Origin: Pomacea canaliculata
Lineage: Eukaryota; Mollusca; Gastropoda; Architaenioglossa; Ampullariidae
Assembly: GCF_003073045.1 (NCBI RefSeq)
Contig: NC_037599.1
Location: 1,798,001-1,862,000 of the forward strand
DNA: 64,000 bases
Direction: 5' to 3'
Position 1 is the first letter of the stretch. The number at the start of each line of letters is the position of its first letter. Below, one piece after another: positions 14,511-27,600 of this stretch. A program made the translations under genes and the position numbers. Below the pieces are notes generated by a model. It made no database searches. It had not been told where the DNA came from and worked only from the letters and a program-made list of their open reading frames with translations.

Positions 14511-17500
14511 GCAAAACAAGGAGGAGAACATTCGTCACGGACACAGATACCACCAGAGGGCATGGAGGGAAAGAGGGGATGATCACGTGAGAGAGGCACG
14601 TGACAAGGAATCTTTAAGCGGGTCTTTCTCGAACGATCTTTCCTGGTCTGAACCTGATTCACGAGACTCAGCCAACAGCATCGAGGTAAGATTGGTTTCT
14701 GGAGGAAGATGAAAACCCGATTCAAAATGATGTGAGTGGACTGGACACAATCTGCGCGCGCACTGGGACATCATTTCCGGAATTCACCACGCAGCCACGT
14801 ACAATGACTGTGCACCCTGATATTGAAGTTTCAGGGTGGACACAGGTTTTGACACAGGTCTTCTAGGACTCAATGAGAACTATGACTAGTGGAACTCTTG
14901 TAGACATGAGACGAGAGGAAAAAACGGTTTCTTGCGCTCTTGCGGCCAAACAGACAAAAAAGTATTTCATTTGAGTGCAGCAAACAACTAATAATAGCAG
15001 CAGAAGTAAAGTGCGCAGTGGCACTACACCAGAGTGCAAAAAGGTGACAAGAAGTATGAAACAATGTGTTCTGTAAAACATTTATTAGCCTCAAAAGACT
15101 CGACCAAGATATAAATAATATAAAATAAATTAAAACTCACACGATCCCACTATTCGTATACATCTGGTCCGGCAAATCGGATGTCTTGGATTCCGATCTC
15201 GGCTTGGACACATTTTTTTATTATTTACTTGTGACACTTGTTTATGAGGCCGAGTTATTAGTCGTAATGTAGTTGCTCAGTTGCTAGCTCCAACTTCCTT
15301 CCCGGATACTTCTGTCTGCGCATGTCAAGCGACAGGGAGGATTTAATCGCTACAGATAAGGCGAGTAAAATTAAGTCGTCTACAACATTAACATAGTCAT
15401 CGTCGATGTGTCAGCTAGAGGCTTGGGTAAATTAAGATGTGAAACCTTGACTACCGAACACGAAACCAGTTTGTGGCTAATTAGCTCTTAATTACAAACA
15501 AACGTTTGATTGGCTGAATGAGGCTGAGACAGAGAACAACTCACGGTCAAGACACCAACAGCTGGAGCCACCTGCAGGGGATGGCTGAGATAATATTCTG
15601 ACCCATCCCCCTTACTCCGTCGCCTCCCCTCCCACCTTCCCCACCACACCACCACCACCACCACCACCACCAGCACCACCAAATGAGTAGCCTTATATCA
15701 GCCGCCGGTTCATTTGTTCCTACAACAACATTCTGCGAACGGATGTGTAGAGGATGGAAAGATTCAGAATTAAGGATTTAGTTTTCTGACAAATGAAAGT
15801 ATCGAAGACATAAACTTTGTTTAACTGTTTCCCTTTCAATTTCCGAAAGGCATGAGGGTCACTGAAGTGTCTTGCCCCCGTCATGTTGGGGTGGCTGTGG
15901 AGGATGTTTGATTGGACCGGGTGACTGACACACCCGTTCGTTGCCCAGCTTTCCTGTTAAAATGTCGCCTTTGTAATAGTTTGCACAACAACACTGTTTT
16001 TATATTAGCAGCATGAGTTGTCCAATGTGAGCTTCTTTTTATTTAATCTCTTTCTAGGAATTTTCTTCGTGAAAAATAAATCCCACATCTCAAGCGCCCT
16101 CTGGGAAACTTTTTCTTTTAATCTTTTTCTTCAAAGAAATATCCGTTTGACCTCATTATTTAGCTTACGGATCTCAGGGCTGTGAACAGGTCTTCAACTT
16201 TTCTGATATAATAACGAAAAAATCCTTCCTTCAACAAAGTTGTGATGTAATTGAACATTTCAGAAGTATGCTAACCCTAAGACTCCAACACAAGCTTATA
16301 TTCTTTTAAAATAAAATCTTTGGGAGTAATTTTTGCTAAATTCGCTGAAACCAGAAAGTTAGGTTTGTTAAAAGATGGTAAAACTAAAAAAGTATGGAGG
16401 AGTGACATTTTCCCCTCCCCGACCTTCTCTGGGGATGGGTTACATCACACTGGACATCACATGTCCTGTTGATAACACTGTCTTGAAGTAAACAATGTAA
16501 ACACCACACTGAACATCACATGTCCTGTTGATAAAACTGTCTTGAAGTAAACAATAACAAGTTCATCACACGGACTTAGGGCAAACTGAAAATGTCGGGT
16601 ACTTCTGTAAAAGGTGGTTGAGGTGAATGTTTATGTGATCCATCACTGAACAATGATTCAGTCTAAAAATCGTGAACTGTCGATGTTTCCACATCCATGG
16701 AACAGGGAACTTTGCAACAGAATTCAGGATGAGAACATCTACAGTCCCTGGAAACCAGTAAATGGTAAGAGAATACTAAGGCTACAATATGATAAGGTAT
16801 TATGCAAAGCGATACAAATTAAGGATTCATAACATTTACAAATAATATACCATAATAACATGGTTTGAAAATAGCGGGATGGGAGAGGAACGAGCAGCAG
16901 AGAGTTTTTTTATTCAACTAATTCCGCATAAAGACATCTCAGTGCACGATCCCCTTAAACACTTTGCTCCAAGAAATTGCCAATGTTCTTAGATGTTTAT
17001 CATTTGATTCCTTGTTTGTTTTATTTTAAACTTTTCTTTGCCAGTTGTTTTTTGATATCTTGTCACAAGGGTCATAGCCGTCAAGCCATGTCAAACAGTT
17101 CACTTGACATCTGCCTTGAGACCAGCGAGAAACTGCTGGACACCTTCGACCAAAGTAAGTAAAGCCAGCGAACAAACAAACCAACCAACCAACCAACCAA
17201 CCAACCAAACAAACAAACAGGAAAACCAATAAAGCATCCCATACTCTTCTTGGTGATAAGAACTTGAGCGCTAAAAAATTTCTTCCTGACGAAAACTCGA
17301 TCGAGTATATTTTGTGAAGCCTGTGTATATCTACATACCTCATCCTGTGTCACACACACACAAACATCGAGTATCATAGATTACGAGAAAGATGAACTAA
17401 GCTCGATCTAAACTTTTGAGAATGAGAAGAACGAACAAAGCTCTCCATGAACAGAACATCCGTCGAGCGCAGCACAGTTTTGCCCCCAACCCCACAGCAG

Positions 17501-17622
17501 CTGGTTGCTTTTCCTCCTGCGACTCCTCCTTCTCTTGCAGGTGGTGGGTGCAGTGGTGGAGATGTCTTTGACACAAAATTCTCCACAGTACTGAGCGAAC
17601 TTTCTCTCTCTCTCCGCCGCCA
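14511..17622 (+). CDS. Unrecognised multi-exon coding segment, possibly the same gene as 12-14 kb
   Basis: Exon candidates are 14511-14685 (acceptor CTCCAATTAG, donor GAG|GTAAGA), 17070-17154 (donor CAAA|GTAAGT) and 17541-17622 (acceptor TTCTCTTGCAG, donor CCA|GTGAGA). Phases agree: the first ends in phase 0, the second begins in phase 0 and ends in phase 1, the third completes it. The peptides read SGSFSNDLSWSEPDSRDSAN, then SSLDICLETSEKLLDTFDQS, then GDVFDTKFSTVLSELSLSLR. The exon at 14511 needs an upstream donor in phase 2, which I did not find. A competing start lies at ATG 14414 (MEEEVSVLSMRTSCQRW, donor GCG|GTATGT near 14474). The product is helical and charged after an acidic Ser-rich part; no family is recognised. 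Confidence 0.35.
15639..15681. repeat. (CCA)n trinucleotide repeat
   Basis: About 12 CCA/CAC units with one CAG interruption. No coding context is evident. Confidence 0.9.
16446..16555. repeat. 51-bp direct duplication
   Basis: Positions 16446-16496 and 16505-16555 repeat each other (shared core ACATCACATGTCCTGTTGAT and CTGTCTTGAAGTAAACAAT) with two mismatches. Confidence 0.9.
17173..17219. repeat. (CCAA)n/(CAAA)n microsatellite
   Basis: AACCAACCAACC runs into AAACAAACAAAC, directly after the donor of the exon ending at 17154. Confidence 0.9.
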
Positions 17623-17721
17623 GTGAGAGCAGCACGTGACATGCTGTGTGACCCCTGTTCCCCTAATGAGAGGAGGTCGCCGGCATCGGAGGATGATTAC
17701 AGACACCAGTGACAGCAACAG

Positions 17722-18668
17722 TGGATGAGAAGCGCCACCAGCTGGAGGACATGGAGATTACCCACAACTCTGTGAAGTAGGTGCCGGGGAGAGGAGAGGG
17801 GGATCTTAGAAGGAAGAGGGGGAGAGAAGCGGGTGGGGGAGAGGCGACAAGAAAAATCGGGTTTTTTTGTTTTTTTTACATTTGTGTAACTGTCTGTAAC
17901 TCGTACGAGGTAGATACCTTGCCGACCTGTAATATGATGACCACCATTATACCCGTGGTTACAGGGTGGGCGGTGAGTGGGTGGAGGAGTAGACAAACAT
18001 TTGAGCTGTATGCTGAATTTCGCATGTCGGAAAGCCTATGGTCTCTCGCAGAATCACAGCCATACCATCAAAGATCATTCCAGAAGAAAAAAGCTTCAGT
18101 GGTTGTCTTGCAGGCTGCACCACACGCCATATTGTTGACAAGAAGAAACAGATACAAGGGTGGAGTGCACCCCCAATGGTGGTGCCAATCTCCTGTGGAT
18201 TATTTGTCAGTGTTCACGAAGCATGTTTTTATTTGTATTTTTGTTTATTTTGTTGTTTTGGTCGTGCCATCGTGTTTTCGTGTCAGCTGCAGGGCGATAA
18301 TGCAAAGCATGAACGTGTACCTGATGAAATGGAAAATACCTGAAGCGAACATTCCACGAACAAGGGAAGGGCTTATGTTTGTTTAGCTGTGGGCTTGCCT
18401 GTTCGTTTACGTATTTTGAAAATTACCCAACGACAGATACTGGTCTCCCTCTTCTCCACCTCCCCTCGCCCTTTGCCCCATCCATCCCCACCCCTTGATG
18501 ACTAGTGACAACACAATCACTGCACCCCGTTTGATCGCCCCCTCCCCCTCTGTGGTCCTGCCCCTCCGCCTCTTTGCCACCTTTGTCTCGTGCCGCCATC
18601 GACTTCAAAGGAAACATCAGTTCCAATCCATCTTTTGTTCTCACAGGCAAGTGCAACACTGGAAGTAG
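17722..18668 (+). CDS. Two further exon candidates, weakly spectrin-repeat-like
   Basis: Exon 17722-17776 (acceptor CAACAG, donor GTGAA|GTAGGT) reads DEKRHQLEDMEITHNSV. A second begins at 18647 after an excellent acceptor (TCTTTTGTTCTCACAG). Joined in phase they give LEDMEITHNSVKQVQHWK and then TAG at 18666-18668. The spacing of Leu-Glu, a mid-helix residue and a late Trp resembles helix A of a spectrin repeat; this is a weak resemblance only. In the other frame the second exon is open to 18712 and reads LEVELSEKCEGMLTHLP. The join from the exon ending at 17622 is out of phase, so an exon is missing, a boundary is wrong, or the CT run near 17601-17615 has a length error. Confidence 0.25.
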
Positions 18669-18719
18669 AATTGTCAGAAAAGTGTGAAGGGATGCTCACT
18701 CACCTGCCATGATATTTTC

Positions 18720-21185
18720 TTGTGCAATACCCGGTCATATATAACAGTTTTATTGTACTTCACACCCCATGTTACATGTGATGACTTCCTGGCATTGTAC
18801 ACACACACCCTGACCATTTTTCTCCTGATGCTGGCTGTGGTTCTGTGGCGATCTTGGGGCCAAGTACTGCCTCCCTATCCTGTTGGTGCTTATGTGAAAT
18901 CAATGTCCATTGTTCTCTACCAAAATGTTTTTCTCGTCATCATGCAACATGAAATTGGAACTGGGTGTCACTGGTCCATCATGTAGTTTGACTGGGTATC
19001 GGGTATCGGGTATCTCTATACAGCTAATTGGATGAAATAAGGCGGCAAACCTAAAAAATTAATGTGACACATTCAGACCTCGAGAATGTACACACAATAC
19101 CTACAATGTGATACCCGTGTCCACCTCTGGTTCTTCGACTTAACTATTTATCGCAGTAAAAAAAAAAACCATGGCCATAGGATTTCACAAATAAATATAC
19201 GACCTACTCTAAATCTTTTGAAAAACAAGGTAAAGATACAAAGATTTTCCAATAGACTTAAAGGCATTTTGAACAATATGTCAGCCACTGATAAAAAAAA
19301 ATCATGTTCTTGTTTATTTTACACATTAGAAACAGATAAGAACATGGTGTCTGTTAGTACCTGTGATAATGAACAGCAATATTGGATACCCTAACTATAA
19401 ATTTAATCATAGAAATCTGCAAATACTATTTTAAATTAAATTATAAATGAGCTTTCAAAGGTGTTTTACCAATGAATAGAAAAGGACAAGTACAATAAAG
19501 AGAAAAACATTCACTACTATATCCAACCCTTACCACCCACACATTATTGTAGAGAGAGATGACAAGCGGGTATGTTTGTACCTGCTCTCGTGGGCAAAAC
19601 AAATATCGCTAAAACAGCAATGGAACACGATGCCACCAGCACATCTCTCCCAAATAAATAAAAATCAAACAAATAAATATGTCCTCTGTCAAGGGATGCT
19701 GTGTCCAGTGCACGGAGGACTTCATGCTACACTGACCATGGAGGATTTGCGAGTTGCCGCAGATGTGGTCGTCACAGCGCAGTCAGTAGTTTATGGAGCA
19801 TCGACATTCATTGTGGAAAGATGGGAAAAACTTGTCCATAGATTATCAAGTTGTTATTTTCTGTCAGCTCTTGTAGCAGACACTAGAAATGAAATGTCCC
19901 AGCGGTCTTCACCAGAAACAGTTGGTGCACTGACTGACCTCGCATCGCGCGGTTAAATGGAAATTAAATCCTGAAAGAAAAACCTACAGGCTGTTCCTGA
20001 AGAGAAAGATTTCATCGTCTTCTTGGGTCACGTGACTCCCTCATCACTGTTCTACTCGTTAAGTTGGAATCTTATAACAGTACAGGCGTGAACAGTTCAT
20101 CGCGCATGCGTGTAGAGTTTTTACTGCAATGGACGGTGAACTCGGGGTTGTCTGGACACACTCTTCCCACCCAAGACTCGTTAGATGCCAATAAAACATT
20201 AAAAGAAGGATAAAACTAATATTAAAGATAGAGTAAAACTTGTTTGTATTGAAATTTATGACTGTGGTAGGCGTCTGTGGGTCAACTTTCAAAACAAGAG
20301 AACTCCCCAGCCTCGGAGTGATCCAACAGCAGACATGGAGGGGACTACGATTGGTACATCCGGATGGAACTTTGTTTTAGGTCTTTGATTATGTTGCCTT
20401 CACTCTCCAAAAACGCAGAAATATTGTTTCATTCTCGGCAACGACTGCAAGTGACATCTCTTCCCTAATGGTTCCTCCAATTAGCAGAGCTGACAGTTCT
20501 AAACACTCCCAAAGCCTTTGCCATCGCCTGCAACTACATGACCAGACTGCTGATCTTTTGGATGGGCCAAAGGAGTGTTACTAAAGGTCAGCTTGACCAT
20601 TCTTGCCTCCCCAATTTCCTGTTGTCCTTTCCTGATCGTTATCAGATAGCTTAAGGGAACGCATCGAACCGCGAATTAGTCCATGTTTAGGGGTGTAGGG
20701 GTGGGACAATTGAAGGGGGGATATCCAGTTGCCTAAAAAACCTCACTACAATGTTGGGGTGGGGACCTGAATGTCTTCTCTGTTGGCGGTGGGCTTCGAA
20801 CACTAAACGATGTCCCCTTCACACCAGCAGGTTTAAATATGTACAAGCATTAATGTGTTTATGTGAGAGTGTTTGCTGTGCACCAGGTATCGGACACCTG
20901 CTTGTAGAGGGCTGTGGGCGTTGTGGGTGTTGCAGCTGTTGTCGCGTGCGTGCATCTGCTTTCCTTTGCCTGGATGCTCTCATGTCGGTGAATGCGCTTT
21001 GGATGTGGTGGACTCAAACACACACTCCACGGAATAAACATGCTTTCACATAAATAACAGAATAACAATATTTGGAATTAGCAGCAGCATCTGGCTGTAG
21101 CACCAACACCACCAGCAGCATTCGTGGCATTCAACACTGATTACACACATCGTGTCTATGAAGACAACACAGGCAGAAGAGCAAA
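18720..21185. other. Intergenic interval left of the Fizzy-family gene
   Basis: It lies between the last + strand exon candidate and the putative poly(A) site of the Fizzy-family gene. It contains a (GGGTATC)3 run near 18994-19014 and AT-rich DNA at 19150-19560. No coding signal is convincing on either strand. Confidence 0.5.
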
Positions 21186-21203
21186 TACAGTCAAATACGA
21201 GTT

Positions 21204-21209
21204 TTTATT
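21204..21209 (-). terminator. Polyadenylation signal of the Fizzy-family gene
   Basis: AATAAA on the minus strand, about 460 nt past the TAA at 21672. This would put the 12-bp minisatellite at 21474-21545 inside the 3' UTR. Confidence 0.45.
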
Positions 21210-21473
21210 ATACGCTGAGAAATAATGGACAAAAAGATAATATTTTCCTGAGGAATCTGTTCAAGTCCTTTGAACTGAAATAATCTTTTCTTCCATTTTG
21301 CTCCCAATTGTTGCAAAAGTAGATAGTTGCTGGCTTCTGCAGCATCTCAAGACATCCAATTGAGATTCACCTCCACACACAGGGAATACTCTTGCTGTGG
21401 CAGGCAACGATGAATGAGCCCACGAGCCCAGTGCAGGCAACGGGAAGATTCTAAGATGAAGGAATCGCTCACA

Positions 21474-21545
21474 CAGGTAGGCTGACAGGTAGACTGACAG
21501 GTAGACTGACAGGTAGGCTGACAGGTAGACTCACAGGTAGGCTTC
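21474..21545. repeat. 12-bp minisatellite, six units
   Basis: Six tandem units of CAGGTAG(G/A)CTGA. On the Fizzy gene strand the unit reads TCAGTCTACCTG and lies 127-198 nt past the stop codon, within the presumed 3' UTR. Confidence 0.95.
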
Positions 21546-21671
21546 AAGCTGGCGTCACGTGATCCCTCACTTTGCCGCAGAAAATGTCACCAGATGAAAT
21601 CGGATTTGATTGTCGATGACGGTTGTCGTGTGCAGGTAACAATTGGAAGGAACCAATGAGAGATTCCCACC

Positions 21672-24600
21672 TTAGCGAATCAGACGGTCCAAGTTGAGGG
21701 GCGATGTCGACGGACTTGGTTTCTTTTTCTTCGGAAATAATTTCCACATCCGGAGACGATCATCAGATGATGCCGAAGCTACAAAGGAAAAAAAAAAAGG
21801 AAAGCAACTTCAGCCAGATGTTGCTGCAATATTGTCTGCTGGCCATCTTTGTAACATCGACACAATGAAACAAGGTCTTTGTCAGGTTGTTCTAGCAAAA
21901 ATAATCCGGCAAAGTTTTGAATCATTTCGTCAACAAAGTGTAGATTAATTCTTAAAGACTGTTTATTTAACAATATGGTAAATATTGACTAGTTTGTGTT
22001 TCTGATACACAGCCTCCTTCATGTCCGCTTCTATTGCTTCACCGTCTGGGAATGTCTTTTCCTACTCTTTACCAAAAAACAAAACCTGGGGTTGTCGTGA
22101 GCACATGTTGTCCCTTAGTTGATTCAGATTTACACTGTGCCAGCAACTACATCACAGCGACCATAATATTATTGTCCCACCCCTAAGTAACGGGTCAGCA
22201 AACCCTGTCACAAACCCTTCACCAGAAAAAAAGAACATAACAAACGTGTCTCCAGATATTAGTGCATGAAGCTACATCAGTAACATAACAACAAATAGTA
22301 ATGTGTGAAAAACATTGCATTCTGCGTAGCCTTCACAAGATGTAAACATGTAAACAATGCTAAATGGCATTAAAACCCTCCCCCGTACCCGGACTATCTA
22401 AAAAGACAAAATAAAAAGGGGAGGGGTTGGCGAAAGAAAGAAAGAAAGGCGAGAACTGAAATGTCATTCCTAGAAGACACTTTCCTGCTTGAAGGAACAC
22501 CGAGTTTGCAAGCTTCCCCAAAGCTGAAGTTGTGATCAGCCTTTCAAAAGCCGTTCACGCTTGGGTGAGCAAACACCTGCAAGTCCTTACCTACCCACTG
22601 GCGCCGCTAACAGACGAGAGGAAACAGAATGCAGTGTCCGTGAACAAACTTTGGCCTGATCGACCTCACCGCCTCTGGCACCACTGTCAGTCCGGTGTAC
22701 GGAAATGGCAACGGAAACCATTCCCATCAGGCCGCATCCTGTTACTCCAGCCTCTATAGGCTCAAATCAATCACGTGACTTGTTCATTGACCAATCCGTT
22801 CCGCTGTTTCATTTCCGGGCGTGCCTGTCGCTTTTCTAAAACCCATGCGATAGGTTCTTGAAAGCCATGAAAAGAATTCTGTCCTCAAAGTCTGTGAACG
22901 CGTGAAAGCGTTTTGTTATCTTATTAGGACAATCGTGGACAACAAATGATTTTCGGTTCACTATGATTGTCAGGCGGGCGATAACTCATAGACGAAAGGT
23001 GGAAAATATAAGCTATTAAAACTCTGAGCATAATTATTAGCTTTACCAAGTTTTCTCCCCTATGTAATACTATAATAGTTAAACTATTTTGCGCACAGGA
23101 CATCCAGAGTGTAATAGTCTCAGAGATACGAGATGAAAAAAGGGTTTGGAGTGAGCGTGCAGACAGGAAGGAGAAACAAAAGAGCAGAAAAACTCTACAC
23201 CCAAACCATGTTGTAGAGGGAAGCCATGGTTGACAGACAAATGAACAATCAAATGCACGTTGTGTACTAGTAGCCAAAACTGTGAGTGGGACTTATTTTT
23301 CTGTGTAAAATGCACGATTTCTGTATCAAAAGGTCGCCAAGTGGGACTCGGTGCAAGCCCAGGATGGTGGACAGGACTGACGAGCGAGAACTTAAAACCC
23401 TGCCGACTGGTGGCGCTGAGGGTCTTCACTCAGTTACGGCACGTGCGCAAACTCCAATCTAAGATCTCGGTCACGTGGTACAGGGTTTCATATTAAACCC
23501 TCTCCAATCCTCTACCACTCGAGCAACACACGCAAATGTAAAAACCAAACAAAAGTTAAAGTAACACCAAGTCGCTATGTTTGGATGAAAGGAATGGAGG
23601 AGAGGGATGAGAGGTTAGTAAGAGGAGTCTGTCAGAGACCAGCAATTAGAACTGTGATGAACATGAAGTAGTATGCAAACATTTCACACACATGTTATAA
23701 TAATAATCACTGACATCGCTCGGAAACACATCCATACCCGGGCTGTAAGACCCGTTTAAAAAAAATATCGGTGACAATGTCTACCCAGCTTCGGCAGTCG
23801 CAATGCATTAGCATCGAAAACATCGCTTTGTTATCTGTGAACGATCGTCAGACGATCCCCACCCGAGCCCCTGTCTCTGTACGCGATGAACGGGTAGAGC
23901 GGCTCGTAGCTGTCATCAATATCCAGTGACAACATGGCAGTCCGTCCTGTCATCAATATCGGGTGACTTGCCGGGTATATGGCGGCGTCTCGCGTCGTGT
24001 TTGTCTTTTCCGTGACATCTCTCAGCACCAGACCTGGCACGTGACACCAGGCAGTCGTCCGGCTCGGAAGTCAACAGGCGAACGTGATTGGCTGTCCGGG
24101 GGTTGTCGTTAATTGACGACGTCACGGCGGTGGAAAGAAGGGGAGCGCACTCCGCGCGCTTCGGGAAAGCAGGTGAGCGGAAAGGTGTGTTGTTGAGGCC
24201 CACCAATCATCCAGCCGACGACGACAAATGACGGAATCGTTTAGTGTGTGCACACACTCATCAGCCATAACTCTTGCTAGTCACGACGGGGGTGGGAGAG
24301 AGGAGAACAATGAAATCCAGAAATGATGGATGGACGAACTGACAGATCGTCGGTAAACAAAGAGGTAAACATGAGCAAACACCCTACAGACAAAAGTTAG
24401 TACTTCTGAAATTTAATTTCTTTCACGCGGGAAGTATGCAAGCGGTAAAGCTCGATGATCTGTCCAAAAATCAATTTGTCAACATTTGCAAAACAAACAT
24501 TTTATACAGTTTATTTCATATTTGTCACATATGTCAAAAATGTCAAATAGAAGTTCTGCTGAAACGGCCTCATCTACAGAAGACTTCGGTGCACAGCTCG

Positions 24601-27600
24601 GAGCGAAACACTAACAACTAAAACTGACATCATAGCACACAAAGGAATTAAAGATGGTGAGAAACCGTGAATCATAAAGTTCTGCGAACAGGTGACATTG
24701 CTACAATGCAATATTCATCAACAATATTAATAAACATGAAGCTCCACGGCGACTGGACATTTGTGTAGGTTACAATAGTCGGACATCATGGACATGAAAG
24801 TATTAACAAACAACAGGGTTACATCCAGACATGTAAGTGTTCTGATTGGCTGGTACTTGGCAAGAGGTGGCTCAGGTTACCCAGGAAATGCCAGAATTCA
24901 CAGAGAGATCGTCCATGTGTGGTGCCAGCAGCTAGAGACGGTCTGTCCACAACTTGACTGCCACACGAGAGAAATTATTCCTATTGAGTCCTTTCTGTGA
25001 ACATACTTTGAAATGTCTCAGAAGCAGGAAGATGGGTCCCGCCCCTCTACCTTACAGCAGCAGACGATATTTTTGTAAACTTGTATCATTTCTTTCTCTT
25101 TATCCATAGCCTGGTCGTTGAGGAAAATTATCTAATCCGTCGTCGGCGTGGAAGCGAATGGCAGGAGGCAGCGAGAATAATTACCACCCATCCCATAACA
25201 TTCTTGTTACGAGGGGGCACTTGGATAAACATTAGGGGCCCGGAGGAGTCTCTCGAGCAGCAGCCAAGAAAGGAAACGAGGAGGCTTGGTCACGTGGGCT
25301 GGAATTTGCATGCGTGTGAAACCCGGCAGGGATCGCCTTTCGCGGCAGGAATTAATAAGTGTTTACTAAGGTCAGTGGGATGAGGGTCGAAACCCGCAGA
25401 GAAATGTTTGTTGCGGGAGGGAGAATGTGGGGTGGGATAAAGATGACATAAAATGATGACCGCCACGAGTAAGAGGAGCAATAAAAAATAATTTTTTGAC
25501 TCCAATATTTAATTATTCTATTTTTTAAAAAAAAAGCAAGACAGATAAAAGGAAAGAACAAAGCTTCTCTCGTACTCAAAGATGAAATGCCCCATTCCTC
25601 AATCCCTCCCCGCCCAGTCCCTTTTGTCATCCAACCCACTCCCTTCCCACGCACCTTACTTTCTGCCAAAGTATTTTCTCTGAAAGAAATGGTTTGCTGC
25701 TTCTGCGCACGCGCACGCAGACACACAAGCGCACGCGCGCTCGAGATGAGGGTGGACAAGTCTTTAGAGGAACTGAAACTAGCTTAAGAATGTCCCCAAA
25801 GATAAGAGAAACACCGATACTACCTACAGAAATTCTGAAACTTCCATAACTGCAAGACTAAAGAAACAGAACTGTCCGCTCCTGCTGCTCCCAACCAAGT
25901 TATTCACGTGCACACAGTGCCCCTCCATCCCAAGATGGCTTTGTATATTTTTAATGAGTTATTTCTCTACTAGTAAAAAGTGCTAATTACTGGTTGGGGA
26001 AAGCGCATGAGGATTGCTGCACTAACCAATCACTGTGAAGATGGAAAGAACCACACAGACTTTTTCAGTTCACAACTGTCGCTGCATCCCTCCCTCCATC
26101 CATTCAAACAAAGTGCAAGTTCTCCTCCTCCTCCTCCTCCCATCGACATGCCAGGCACATGACGGGTGTCACTCATTTCCCACAAAATCATTTCTCAACG
26201 TACATCTCAGTAATTACAGTAAATTATTCAATAATTAGTAGAAACAGCCCTCCATGATTGTATTCCTGTCTCGGGCTGTGGGAATCTCCGGGGAATGTCA
26301 AGAACAAATTGAAGGAAGAGCGAGGTCAGTGGACCAGACTTGGATGTCAACTCAAGCGAGCTTTAATCTGTCCATGCAAATGTCAGAGCCTGGGAAACAC
26401 CTAGTGTCTTCAAAAAGTCATCGTCGGTGGATGTGCTCATTGTACATTCAGTAATATGCTGTGAGAGAAAATAGTTGTTGTTGTCATTACACTGCAGTCG
26501 ATGTTTTTTCTTCTTCCTCGATACACTTCTAGAGTTTGGCAGCATGGCTTTGCCTGCCTTTGTATTCCTGCAGCCTATGAATGTTTACACATACAGTATA
26601 AATGGTATAAATGTTTACACTGACAGTATAAATGGTATAAATGTTTACACTGACAGTATAAATGGTATAAATGTTTACACTGACAGTATAAATGGTATAA
26701 ATGTTTGCTTATTGTACCTACAAGACTTGTTTCGTGTTGTTGTTTTTTTAAACTCTCAGATAAAACAGCCTCTTACCCTCCCGGAACTTGTAACCCACCA
26801 AAAACTAAAAAGTAGTGATTAGTAAACTGAAGTACATCAACGTACCCAGGGTTGTGCCGTCTGGACTCAAGCACTGGAACAAAGGGCGGCCGGCAGGGGG
26901 CGGCAGGCGGGCCAGGAGACTGAGGTGCAGGTTACGGGTGGACCACACCACCACCTCGTGCCTGTCAGTCGTGCTGTGGCTGGACACCAGCTCGCGATAA
27001 GCCTCGGACCACAGGATGCTGCACACCTACACAGGTGGTGGCGATGAACACAGGTGTGTCAACAGGTGCTACAAATGTTGCCCATTAAGGCTAAATGAGT
27101 TGAACATGGGATTAATTAAACTCATCAGAGTTGTTGTCAAGTTACTAGAACTCAGCAGTCTCATTACAAGTTTATTATTGTTGTTTTAGCAGGACACAAG
27201 GATTTACATAAATCTTGCAAATGACTTCACTAAAAAAAAAATCCTGAAGACAGTGTGAGCGTCTCGATCACGTGGTACTTGTGTTGGCCAATCAGCGAAC
27301 CTACTTTTGTGATGTATTGTGACGTCCCGTAAATGCGGCCTTGACCTCTTTTAAAAACACGGATGGCAATGAGGGTAGTTTACCGAGATACATAAATTAA
27401 AAAAAACCTGATGACAAAAAATCGTGTTATCGAATTGTCGCACGGATAGATTAAACAAAAAAGGGGGGAAGGAGGAGAAAAGTTTCTATTATCGGCTTTC
27501 CCGATATGTAAATGTCTAAAAAACTAGAAAGAAAAAAGTTGTGACTGTATGCGATCGACATTTCGTGTAATTATTGCCAATAAATAATCGTGTTCATTGG

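Noticed and set aside
17781..18386. 201-codon open frame on the + strand
   Set aside because: It begins without a convincing ATG, mixes T-rich hydrophobic runs with low-complexity sequence, and overlaps the intron between better exon candidates; no recognisable domain.
21474..21545. CRISPR-like array
   Set aside because: Units are 12 bp, contiguous and spacer-free in a eukaryotic 3' UTR; it is a minisatellite.
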